A DNA stretch of 14,404 bases from Actinomycetota bacterium (lineage in GTDB: Bacteria > Actinomycetota > Acidimicrobiia > Acidimicrobiales > JACDEA01), in assembly GCA_013816725.1 (NCBI GenBank), contig JACDEA010000017.1:1-14404 (forward strand), given 5' to 3'. The position numbers and the translations under genes are program-made. The notes below the pieces were generated by a model. That model did no database searches. It was not told where the DNA came from and saw only the letters and a list, made by a program, of their open reading frames with translations. Below, piece after piece: positions 6,647 to 12,930 of this stretch (positions are counted from its first letter, which is position 1; each line of letters opens with the position of its first letter).

Positions 6647-7464
6647 CGGCTGGGGAGCCAGCGGCGGACAAGGTCGAGCGGTTCCGCTCCCTGCACGTAC
6701 CGGGCACGCCGTTGGTGATGCCCAACCCGTGGGACCAGGGGTCGGCCAAGCTCCTCGCGTCGATCGGCTTCCAGGCGTTGGCCACCACCAGTGGTGGGTT
6801 CGCCAACACGCTGGGGCGCCTCGACGGCTCGGTCACGCGCGACGAAGCCATCGACCACGCCGCTGCGCTGGTGGCTGCGGTCGACGTGCCCGTATCGGCC
6901 GACCTCGAGAACGGCTTCGCCGACGCGCCGGCCGACGTGGCTGAGACGATCGGGCTGGCGGTCGACGCCGGTTTGGCCGGGTGTTCGATCGAGGACTACA
7001 CCGGCCGGCGCGACGACCCGATCTACGAGTTCGGCCTGGCGGTCGACCGGGTGCGGGCGGCGGCCGACGCCGCCGGCGGGCGCCTGGTGCTGACGGCGCG
7101 GGCCGAGAACTTCATCCACGGTCGACCCGACATGGCCGACACCATCGCCCGGTTGCAGGCGTTCCAGGAAGCAGGCGCCGACGTGCTGTTCGCGCCCCGA
7201 GTCGTCGCGGTCGACGACGTGCGCACACTCGTGGGCGAAGTCGATCGCCCGGTCAACGTGCTCGCGCTGCCGGGCGCGCCGACGGTGCCCGAGCTGGCCG
7301 AGGCCGGCGTCGCCCGCATCTCGATAGGGAGCGGGTTCGCGCTGGTCGCCTACGGCGCAGTCGTCACCGCGGCCCGCGAGCTGCTCGACCATGGCACGTT
7401 GGGCTGGTGGGCCCAGGCCGGCCCCGGCCGCGACGCAACCCGCGTTGCCTTTTCTTCTTCCTGA
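6643..7464 (+). CDS. Isocitrate lyase/PEP mutase superfamily protein
   Basis: A 273-residue TIM-barrel protein of the ICL/phosphoenolpyruvate mutase superfamily, enzymes that form or break C-C, C-P or P-C bonds next to a carboxylate with Mg bound. Visible family blocks are PNPWDQGSAKLLASIGFQAL near the N-terminus, TTSGGFANTLG (48-58), SADLENGFAD (85-94) with Mg-ligand Asp87, SIEDYTG (115-121) with Glu117, and TARAEN (151-156). The catalytic cysteine loop of true isocitrate and methylisocitrate lyases (KKCGH) is absent, so those activities are unlikely. Related proteins include carboxyphosphonoenolpyruvate mutase and oxaloacetate decarboxylase types, but this one cannot be placed. It starts inside the stop of the SRPBCC gene. 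The last codons form a weak hairpin followed by a pyrimidine run. Confidence 0.9.
   Translation: MTAGEPAADKVERFRSLHVPGTPLVMPNPWDQGSAKLLASIGFQALATTSGGFANTLGRLDGSVTRDEAIDHAAALVAAVDVPVSADLENGFADAPADVAETIGLAVDAGLAGCSIEDYTGRRDDPIYEFGLAVDRVRAAADAAGGRLVLTARAENFIHGRPDMADTIARLQAFQEAGADVLFAPRVVAVDDVRTLVGEVDRPVNVLALPGAPTVPELAEAGVARISIGSGFALVAYGAVVTAARELLDHGTLGWWAQAGPGRDATRVAFSSS
7435..7460 (+). terminator. Possible intrinsic terminator inside the 3' end of the coding region
   Basis: GCAAC (7435-7439), loop CCGC (7440-7443), GTTGC (7444-7448), then one C and TTTTCTTCTTC. A five-pair stem plus T-rich tail resembles a weak terminator embedded in the last nine codons. The next gene, on the minus strand, ends at 7471, so read-through would be antisense. 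The stem is short. Confidence 0.35.
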
Positions 7465-7470
7465 CTGCGC

Positions 7471-7923
7471 TCAATCCGCTTCGACTTCGGTGAACCTGAC
7501 GGTGCCGTCGTCGGCGAAGACCAGGCCCGGGTTGTAGGCGATCTCCCATGCGAAGCCGTCGGGGTCGGCCACGAAGCCGTGGTAGCCGCCCCAGAACGCC
7601 TTCATCGGGGCCTTCAGGATCGTGCCGCCGGCCGCCCCCGCCTTGGCCACCGCCGCGTCGACCTCGGCTTCGGTCGGCACGTTGCGACCCAGCGTGATCC
7701 GACCGGGGAGCGCAGCGGCCGACGCCGCCGGGTCGGGCAGGCCGGCATCGGCGGTCAGCGCGTCGGCGCCGAAGAGGGACAGCACCAACCCCGGTCCGAC
7801 CTGGAAGAACAGCACGTCGTCCAGCTCGAGCAGGGGCGACCAGCCCAGGCCGTCGACGTAGAACCGTTTCGACGCGGCCACGTCGCGCACGCCCAGCGTG
7901 ATCAGCTGCAGCCGCTGGTCCAT
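7471..7923 (-). CDS. VOC family protein lacking the usual histidine ligands
   Basis: A 150-residue vicinal-oxygen-chelate protein. It starts MDQRLQLITLGVRDVAASKR, has the FYVDGLGW helix end typical of glyoxalase-fold proteins, and ends with GYHGFVADPDGFAWEIAYNP. The usual first-strand histidine is not present (LQLITLG), and the second-module metal position is not obviously histidine; Glu127 remains. So it may be a ligand binder, or use other residues, rather than a classical metal-dependent enzyme. The ATG at 7923 overlaps by one base the TGA of the upstream SRPBCC gene (TGATG), so the two are translationally coupled. It is convergent with the ICL/PEP-mutase family gene with only 6 bases between stops. 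No substrate can be assigned. Confidence 0.88.
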   Translation of the reverse strand: MDQRLQLITLGVRDVAASKRFYVDGLGWSPLLELDDVLFFQVGPGLVLSLFGADALTADAGLPDPAASAAALPGRITLGRNVPTEAEVDAAVAKAGAAGGTILKAPMKAFWGGYHGFVADPDGFAWEIAYNPGLVFADDGTVRFTEVEAD

Positions 7924-8396
7924 CAGGCCGTGGGCTTATCGACCACCTCGGCGATGCGGTCGAGCGTCTTGCTCATGTTGGCCTCCGTCCTCTTGGCCAT
8001 CCCCGGCATCAGCTTGAAGATCCGCCGCTGGTGGTCCCGCGAGATGTCCCAGCTCTCGCGAACCTTGGTGCCGCCGTCGACCGGCTCCAGCTCGTAGCGC
8101 CAGATCCGGCCGCCGGTGAACCGGGAAGCGAACCCGCGGGACTTGGTCTGCCAGGCGATGCGACGGTTGGGCTCGAACTCGATCACCTCGCTCACCATCG
8201 AGTAGTTGATCCCCAGCTTCATGTCCATGCCGAAGGTCGAGCCCATCGTCAGCTTTTCGGGGGCGCCGGCCTGGACCTCCTTGACGGTCCCGGACCCGTC
8301 GATCAACGGGTGCTTGGCCGCGTCGGCCACCAACTCGAAAATCGCCTCGGGCGGCGCCGCGACCACCCGTTCCACGCTGACAACGTCACCATCCAT
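7923..8396 (-). CDS. SRPBCC (START-like) family protein
   Basis: A 157-residue START-like protein, paralogous in fold to the one at 6188-6646. The opening VSVERVVAAPPEAIFELVADAAKHPLIDGSG is the classical beta-strand plus helix of SRPBCC proteins. IWRYELEPVDGGTKVRESWD is the middle strand pair, and the C-terminal helix is MAKRTEANMSKTLDRIAEVV. Such proteins bind hydrophobic ligands; a specific role cannot be assigned. The chosen ATG at 8396 gives MDGDVVSVERV. The longer frame to 8456 adds a poor-quality leader that would overlap the upstream regulatory region. On the minus strand TAGCGT (8404-8409) lies 7 bases before the ATG without a Shine-Dalgarno, consistent with a leaderless mRNA. The stop overlaps the VOC start by one base. 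Confidence 0.88.
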   Translation of the reverse strand: MDGDVVSVERVVAAPPEAIFELVADAAKHPLIDGSGTVKEVQAGAPEKLTMGSTFGMDMKLGINYSMVSEVIEFEPNRRIAWQTKSRGFASRFTGGRIWRYELEPVDGGTKVRESWDISRDHQRRIFKLMPGMAKRTEANMSKTLDRIAEVVDKPTA

Positions 8397-8403
8397 CCGC
8401 CGG

Positions 8404-8409
8404 ACGCTA
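8404..8409 (-). promoter_or_regulatory. Probable -10 element of the SRPBCC/VOC pair (leaderless start)
   Basis: On the minus strand TAGCGT is separated by 7 bases from the ATG at 8396. No good -35 hexamer is visible 16-18 bases upstream. Confidence 0.4.
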
Positions 8410-8425
8410 ATGAAAGCCGACGATC

Positions 8426-8451
8426 GGTGTGCGGGAGGTCCCCAGGGGGTA
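8426..8451 (+). promoter_or_regulatory. Candidate sigma-B/sigma-F-type promoter before the RsbW-like gene
   Basis: GGTGT (8426-8430), a 16-base spacer and GGGTA (8447-8451) resemble the GGTTT-N15-17-GGGTA pattern known for actinobacterial stress sigma factors of the sigma-B/F group. It would start transcription near 8460, upstream of the GTG starts at 8497 and 8506. In many such systems the anti-sigma gene is transcribed by its own target sigma factor. This is a pattern match by eye with one mismatch in the -35. Confidence 0.3.
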
Positions 8452-8496
8452 GGCAAACCCTCGGAGGAAGCCGCGGCCGAAGCGACGAGCTACGGC

Positions 8497-9015
8497 GTGA
8501 GACCTGTGAACCAAGATCCGAGAAATGATTCGGCGGAATTCCTCGGCGAGGAGCCCAAGGGTTTTCGCATCGAGCTTTCCCTGCGATTGCCGCGTGATCG
8601 GGTGAGTGTGCCGCTGGTCAGGCACCTCGCCGAGTACGCGCTCCAGGAGGTCGGCGCCAACGAGGACGACGCCCACGACGTGGAGTTGGCGCTGGCCGAG
8701 GCCTGCGCCAACGTGCTCACCCACGCCGGGCCCGGCCACGTCTACGACGTCGAAGTGCTGATCGGCCCCTACAACTGCGTGATCCGCGTGGTCGACGTCG
8801 GCGCCGGCTTCGATACGGATGCGGTCAATCCGGGCATGTCGGATGCCGACGCCGAAAGCGGCCGGGGCGTCGGGCTGATGCGGGTCCTCATGGACCACGT
8901 GCGCCTTGTTTCCGAGCCCGACCGGGGCACCGTCGTGCAACTGGTGAAGAGCTTGCGATTCGACGATGACGTCCCCGCCCGCAAGTTGATGCTGGCCGAG
9001 CTGGCCGCAGACTGA
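8497..9015 (+). CDS. RsbW-like anti-sigma factor / serine-protein kinase (HATPase_c)
   Basis: A GHKL-type ATPase of about 172 residues, in the RsbW/SpoIIAB class that sequesters an alternative sigma factor or phosphorylates an anti-anti-sigma factor. The N-box ELALAEACANVLTHA, G1-box VVDVGAGFD and G2-box GRGVGLMRVLMD are all present in order, and the protein ends near the domain end. The start is uncertain. Candidates are ATG 8410 (201 aa), GTG 8497 (172 aa) and GTG 8506 (169 aa). The stretch between 8410 and 8497 has weaker third-position GC bias and no Shine-Dalgarno, and the promoter candidate at 8426-8451 would lie inside it, so I prefer 8497. No sigma factor, STAS antagonist or PP2C phosphatase is adjacent, so it is an orphan here. 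The stop codon TGA (9013-9015) shares its last base with the first base of a 21-bp hairpin. Confidence 0.85.
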   Translation: MRPVNQDPRNDSAEFLGEEPKGFRIELSLRLPRDRVSVPLVRHLAEYALQEVGANEDDAHDVELALAEACANVLTHAGPGHVYDVEVLIGPYNCVIRVVDVGAGFDTDAVNPGMSDADAESGRGVGLMRVLMDHVRLVSEPDRGTVVQLVKSLRFDDDVPARKLMLAELAAD

Positions 9016-9063
9016 TTCTGGAGGCAATAGGTCGCCCTTTTAGCGACCTATTGCCTCCAGAAT
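9015..9063. terminator. 21-bp perfect inverted repeat between convergent genes
   Basis: Left arm 9015-9035 and right arm 9043-9063 are exact reverse complements over all 21 bases, around the 7-base loop CCTTTTA (9036-9042). The core reads GGAGGCAATAGGTCGC. The arm starts in the last base of the RsbW-like stop codon, and the right arm ends 7 bases before the stop of the convergent SCP2-like gene at 9071. The arms are about half GC (11 of 21), clearly lower than the surroundings. No T-run follows on either strand, although the plus-strand loop holds TTTT. Most likely it is a bidirectional terminator or mRNA-protecting hairpin; a dispersed palindromic repeat is the alternative. Confidence 0.7.
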
Positions 9064-9070
9064 GCAAAAA

Positions 9071-9457
9071 CTAGGCGGTGATGTCCTTCAGCTTCTGCTG
9101 GAAGGCGGCCTGCTCGGGGGTGGGACCGCCGGCCGACTGCATGGCCATGAGCTTGGTCATGTCGCCTTCGACCTTGATCTGGCCGGCCATGAACGCCTGC
9201 ATGGCGGCTTGGGGGTTGCCGTCGATGAACATGGCCTTGGCCACGTCGTAGGGAATGGTGACGGTGGTGGGCGCGCTGTCGACCAGCCCGCGCCCGAACT
9301 TGCCGGCCTGCATGTTCAGTTCCTTGGGGCCGTCGGGCGCGTCCTGGATCTTGATGTTCAAGACGAGGTCGGCCGCCGCGCCCGTGGGGGTCGGAGCCTC
9401 CTCGCCCAGCTTCTGGGCGTCGTCGAGCCAGGCGTCGGACAGGAAGGGGTTGGGCAT
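9071..9457 (-). CDS. SCP2-like sterol/lipid-binding family protein
   Basis: A 128-residue protein that resembles the SCP2 (sterol carrier protein 2) fold, a small cytoplasmic lipid-binding module. The C-terminal half carries the typical pattern AMFIDGNPQAAMQAFMAGQIKVEGDMTKLM, in which GQIKVEGDM matches the conserved strand and turn before the final helix. The central part (LNIKIQDAPDGPKELNMQAG) gives the alternating beta-strands expected of the fold. There is no signal peptide or membrane segment. I chose the ATG at 9457 because GAGGAG (9468-9473) stands 10 bases upstream; the frame is open to 9535 but that leader lacks similarity. It is divergent from the ABC ATPase at 9560 and convergent with the RsbW-like gene across the hairpin. 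Its ligand is unknown. Confidence 0.85.
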   Translation of the reverse strand: MPNPFLSDAWLDDAQKLGEEAPTPTGAAADLVLNIKIQDAPDGPKELNMQAGKFGRGLVDSAPTTVTIPYDVAKAMFIDGNPQAAMQAFMAGQIKVEGDMTKLMAMQSAGGPTPEQAAFQQKLKDITA

Positions 9458-9467
9458 CGGGTAATCG

Positions 9468-9473
9468 CTCCTC
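9468..9473 (-). promoter_or_regulatory. Ribosome binding site of the SCP2-like gene
   Basis: GAGGAG on the minus strand is followed by 10 bases and ATG (9457). It selects this start over the upstream in-frame ATG at 9535. Confidence 0.6.
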
Positions 9474-9545
9474 AGATCGGGTTCGGTGGCCCCTCGTACT
9501 AGCAGGGCGGGACCAAATTCGCACGACGGCCGCACACCCCATCGA

Positions 9546-9551
9546 TAGGGT
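9546..9551 (+). promoter_or_regulatory. Possible -10 element before the ABC ATPase gene
   Basis: TAGGGT is separated by 8 bases from the ATG at 9560, and no Shine-Dalgarno is visible in between. No matching -35 was found. It is one of five similar TAG-type hexamers placed just before start codons in this window. Confidence 0.35.
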
Positions 9552-9559
9552 CGGCCCTC

Positions 9560-10378
9560 ATGGGGACTGAAGCCGGGGCTGTTGTTCTAGAGGCGCGCCA
9601 CCTCTCGAAGGCGTATCACCAGGGCGGGGCGGTCGAGCAGGTGCTCGACGACGCCAACCTCGAGGTCGGCGCCGGCCGCTTCGTGTCGGTGATGGGGCCG
9701 TCGGGCTCGGGCAAGTCGACGCTGCTCCACCTGCTCGGCGGTCTCGACACCCCCGACAAGGGCGACGTGCTCCTCGACGGCCAGGCGCTCTCGGCCATGA
9801 GCGACGACGAGCGCACGCGCCTGCGGCGGCATCGAATCGGCATCGTGTACCAGTTCTTCAACCTGGTGCCCGTCCTCACCGTCGAGGAGAACGTGGCCCT
9901 GCCCGCGGTCATCGACGGCAAAGCCCCGGCCAGCTACGCGGCCAAGCTGGCCGAGGTGCTCGAGCTGGTGGGCATGGCCGAGCACAAGGGCAAGCAGCCG
10001 GCGCAGCTCTCCGGCGGCCAGCAGCAGCGGGCGGCCATCGCCCGGGCGCTGTTCATCGAGCCGGCCGTCCTCTTGGCCGACGAGCCCACCGGCAACGTCG
10101 ACATGCGCACGGGCTCGGAGATCCTCGCCCTGTTCGCCGACGCGCAGCGCGACCTGAACCAGACCATCGTGATGGTCACCCACGACCCGCGCAGCGCCGG
10201 CTACGCCGACGAGGTCCTGCTGCTGCGCGACGGCGCGGTGGCCAGCACGCTCGATGTAGGGCGGGCCACGCGGGGCGTGGCCAAAAAGGCCCGCGACCAC
10301 GAGTCGCGGCCGCGCGCCGTGCTCCAGTGGCTCGAGACGCTCGACGCCGGCGGCGCGGCGCGGCGGACCCGGGTCTGA
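9560..10378 (+). CDS. ABC transporter ATP-binding protein, MacB/LolD type
   Basis: A 272-residue ATPase of the MacB/LolD/FtsE-like class that energises FtsX-type permeases. Walker A GPSGSGKST (46-54), a Q-loop in YQFFNLVPVLTVEENVALP, signature LSGGQQQR (150-157), Walker B LLADEPTGNVD with D174 and E175, and switch His208 (VTHD) are all canonical. The pattern FNLVPVLTVEENV is typical of this class. After the switch histidine there is an extra tail of about 40 mainly basic residues, ending GGAARRTRV, longer than in typical LolD. The permease gene begins 4 bases after the stop, so the two form one transporter. It probably works by mechanotransmission, for example lipoprotein or peptide handling; the substrate is unknown. 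The start at 9560 is supported by the -10-like TAGGGT. Confidence 0.95.
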   Translation: MGTEAGAVVLEARHLSKAYHQGGAVEQVLDDANLEVGAGRFVSVMGPSGSGKSTLLHLLGGLDTPDKGDVLLDGQALSAMSDDERTRLRRHRIGIVYQFFNLVPVLTVEENVALPAVIDGKAPASYAAKLAEVLELVGMAEHKGKQPAQLSGGQQQRAAIARALFIEPAVLLADEPTGNVDMRTGSEILALFADAQRDLNQTIVMVTHDPRSAGYADEVLLLRDGAVASTLDVGRATRGVAKKARDHESRPRAVLQWLETLDAGGAARRTRV

Positions 10379-10382
10379 CGCG

Positions 10383-12908
10383 ATGGCGCTGCGCACGCTG
10401 AACTCGGTGGCGGCCCGCAACCTGGCCCGCCGCAAGGGCCGCTACCTCCTCACGGCCAGCGGCATCGCGCTGGGCGTCGCCGTCCTGTTCGCCGTGCAGA
10501 TCATGAGCGGCGCCACCAACCGTGCTCTCGACCGCGCCATCCACGGCGGCGCCGGCAAGGACGACGTATACATCACGCCGGTCGGCAGCTTCGACGCGTC
10601 CTTCCCGCCCGGCGTCTTCGAGCGGGTGCAGAAGCTGCCCGACGTCGAATCCGCCGGTGCCGGCACCGGCTTCCGCAGCGCGGTCACCAGCGGGCGCGAA
10701 AAGCCCGCGATCGACAGCCGCCGCCCCAACTTCGTCTTCGTGAACGGCGTCGACCTGGCGACCGACCGGAAGGTCCGCGAGTACGACGTGCGCGACGGGC
10801 GCCTGTTCGCCGGCGCGGCCGACGAGATCGTCCTCGGCCCCCACATCGCCAAGACCGTGGGCGTGAAAGTGGGCGACGACGTGGCTGTCGCCGCGCCGGC
10901 CGGCCAGATCACGCTGAAGGTGGTCGGCGTGCTGGCCGACTCGGGGATCGGCACGGGCAACGGCGGCGACATCGCAGTCACGTCGATCCCGCTGTCCCAG
11001 CGCATGCTCGGCAAGGGCGCGGTGTTCACGTCGATCGACGTCGTGCTGCGCGACGGCGTGGACGCCAAAAAGTGGATCGAGACGCAGCGCAACGCGCTGG
11101 GCGACGGCGTCACCATGCAGAAGGCCACCGACGGCGACGCTGGCTTCCGCTCGTTCATCGCCGCGGTCAACGGGGCGCTCACGTTGGGCTCGGCCATCGC
11201 GCTGTTCGTGGGTGGGTTCCTCATCTTCTTGACGTTCTCGCTGGCGGTGGCCGAGCGCACCCGCACCTACGGCACCATGCGGGCGTTGGGCGCGCTGCCC
11301 AAGCAGATCCGCAGCGTGGTCGTGCGCGAGGCGGCGTTGCTGGGCCTGGGCTCGAGTGTGGTCGGACTGGTCCTCGGCTACGCGCTGGCGGCGGCGGCCA
11401 TGCAACTGGTGTCGTCCCTCCTGTACTTGCGACTGCCGGGACTCGGGCTGCCGGTCGGGCCGGCGGGTTTCAGCATCGCCATCGGCGTGATCATCAGCGT
11501 CGCCGCCGCCTGGCTGCCGGGCCGGCGAGCCGCCCGCCTGAGCCCCGTCACCGCCATGCGAGAGGGCGGCGTGGCCGACGACAAGGCCGGGCGCCCGGTG
11601 ATCGGCGCTGTGCTCGTGGGCCTCGGCATGGCGCTGGTGTTTGCGCTGCCCGGCAACGGCGCCCGCGTCTTCCCCACGCTGCTCGTCCTGTTCGGCGCGG
11701 TGATGCTCGTGCCGATAATGCTCGGGCCACTGGCCCGGTTCCTCGGCGCGGTCACGCGCCGGCTGGCGCGCGGCGTCGGGGCCATCGCGGTCATGCACCT
11801 GGTGAAGGAACGCAGCCGGTCGGCCTACACGCTCGCACTGGTGATGGTCGTGCTGGCCATGATCCTCGCCGTCGGCACCAGCAACGCGTCCATGGCCCAC
11901 ACCGTCGACAAGGTCATCGAGCGCCAAGCGGGCGGCGCCGTGCAGGTGGGCGCGCCCGGCGCGCTCGATCCCGCCGTCGAGCGCGAACTGACCGCCATCG
12001 ACGGTGTGAAGGCCACCACGCCCATGCGGTTCGGCCAGCTCGACGTCGTCGAGACGGGCGCGCCGCCCCGGCAGTTCTTCACGATGATCGACCCGGCCAC
12101 GTACTTCAGCGTGGGCAGCTTCCCGTGGGTCGACGGCAACGACGGCGACGCGCGCGATGCGATGACCGCCGGCAGCGGCATCATCCTGCCGGAGCAGCAG
12201 GCCATCAAGCTGGACGTGAAGCGGGGCGGGCCAGTACGCGTGCGCACGTCGGCCGGCGTCAAGCGTTTCACGCTGGTCGGCACGTTCGGCCAGATCGGCA
12301 ACTTCCCCGGGCCGGTGTTGAGCGTCAAGGACGCCGCGCTGTTCGGCGCCGGGCGGCCCAACGGCTTCTTGCTGTCGGTGGCCGGCGGCCGGGCCGGCAT
12401 CGAGCGGGTGCGGCGCACGATCCTCACCAACCTCAAGCCCCGCTACAACGTCGAGGTCGACACCAGCCAGACGATCAAAGACCAAGCCCGGGCCCAGCTG
12501 CAGGGGTTCTTCGCACTCGCCTACGCGCTGCTGTTCGTGGCCGCGTTGGTGGGCATCCTGGGGCTGGCCAACACGATGGTGGTGTCGGTGCTGTCGCGAA
12601 CGCGCGAGGTCGGCATGCTGCGATCAACCGGCACACTCCGCCGCCAAGCGCGGGCCATGGTGCTGGTGGAGGCGTCCACGCTGGCGCTGGTCGCCTACCT
12701 GCTCGCCCTCCCGCTCGGATGGCTGCTGTCGACCGGCATCGTCGTCAGCCAGCGGGCCACCCTCGGCTTCAGCATCGACTACGTGTTCCCGTGGCTGCTC
12801 GTGCCGGCGCTGGTGATCCTCACCGTGTTGGTTGCCGCGGTCGGATCGCTCATCCCCGCCCGGCGCATCGGCCGCCTCGAGATCGTCGACGCGCTGCGCT
12901 TCGACTGA
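10383..12908 (+). CDS. FtsX/MacB-type ABC permease with two FtsX domains
   Basis: An 841-residue integral membrane permease with the duplicated layout of large FtsX-family permeases. Order: TM1 (about 20-42), a large extracytoplasmic domain (about 45-262), TM2 (266-288), TM3 (about 316-345) and TM4 (363-379). TM5 and TM6 follow (about 405-450), then TM7 (482-498), a second extracytoplasmic domain (about 500-705), TM8 (709-735), TM9 (about 760-785) and TM10 (about 805-826). The motifs VAERTRTYGTMRALGALPKQI and SRTREVGMLRSTGTLRRQ are the FtsX coupling helices that contact the ATPase. GRRAARLSPVTAMREG and ARRIGRLEIVDALRFD are the domain ends. It pairs with the ATPase 4 bases upstream. The transported or extracted substrate is unknown. 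A long opposite-strand frame across the gene is a high-GC artefact. Confidence 0.95.
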   Translation: MALRTLNSVAARNLARRKGRYLLTASGIALGVAVLFAVQIMSGATNRALDRAIHGGAGKDDVYITPVGSFDASFPPGVFERVQKLPDVESAGAGTGFRSAVTSGREKPAIDSRRPNFVFVNGVDLATDRKVREYDVRDGRLFAGAADEIVLGPHIAKTVGVKVGDDVAVAAPAGQITLKVVGVLADSGIGTGNGGDIAVTSIPLSQRMLGKGAVFTSIDVVLRDGVDAKKWIETQRNALGDGVTMQKATDGDAGFRSFIAAVNGALTLGSAIALFVGGFLIFLTFSLAVAERTRTYGTMRALGALPKQIRSVVVREAALLGLGSSVVGLVLGYALAAAAMQLVSSLLYLRLPGLGLPVGPAGFSIAIGVIISVAAAWLPGRRAARLSPVTAMREGGVADDKAGRPVIGAVLVGLGMALVFALPGNGARVFPTLLVLFGAVMLVPIMLGPLARFLGAVTRRLARGVGAIAVMHLVKERSRSAYTLALVMVVLAMILAVGTSNASMAHTVDKVIERQAGGAVQVGAPGALDPAVERELTAIDGVKATTPMRFGQLDVVETGAPPRQFFTMIDPATYFSVGSFPWVDGNDGDARDAMTAGSGIILPEQQAIKLDVKRGGPVRVRTSAGVKRFTLVGTFGQIGNFPGPVLSVKDAALFGAGRPNGFLLSVAGGRAGIERVRRTILTNLKPRYNVEVDTSQTIKDQARAQLQGFFALAYALLFVAALVGILGLANTMVVSVLSRTREVGMLRSTGTLRRQARAMVLVEASTLALVAYLLALPLGWLLSTGIVVSQRATLGFSIDYVFPWLLVPALVILTVLVAAVGSLIPARRIGRLEIVDALRFD

Positions 12909-12930
12909 CGCCGACCGCGTCTCTCCCCCG

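Noticed and set aside
8410..8496. ATG at 8410 as start of the RsbW-like gene
   Set aside because: No Shine-Dalgarno or promoter upstream, weaker third-position GC bias, and it would contain the promoter candidate; kept as an alternative only.
10176..12485. Very long open frame on the minus strand opposite the FtsX permease
   Set aside because: It is rich in His, Arg, Gln and Asp with no domain, as expected of an antisense frame in high-GC DNA; the plus-strand permease has clear helices and motifs.
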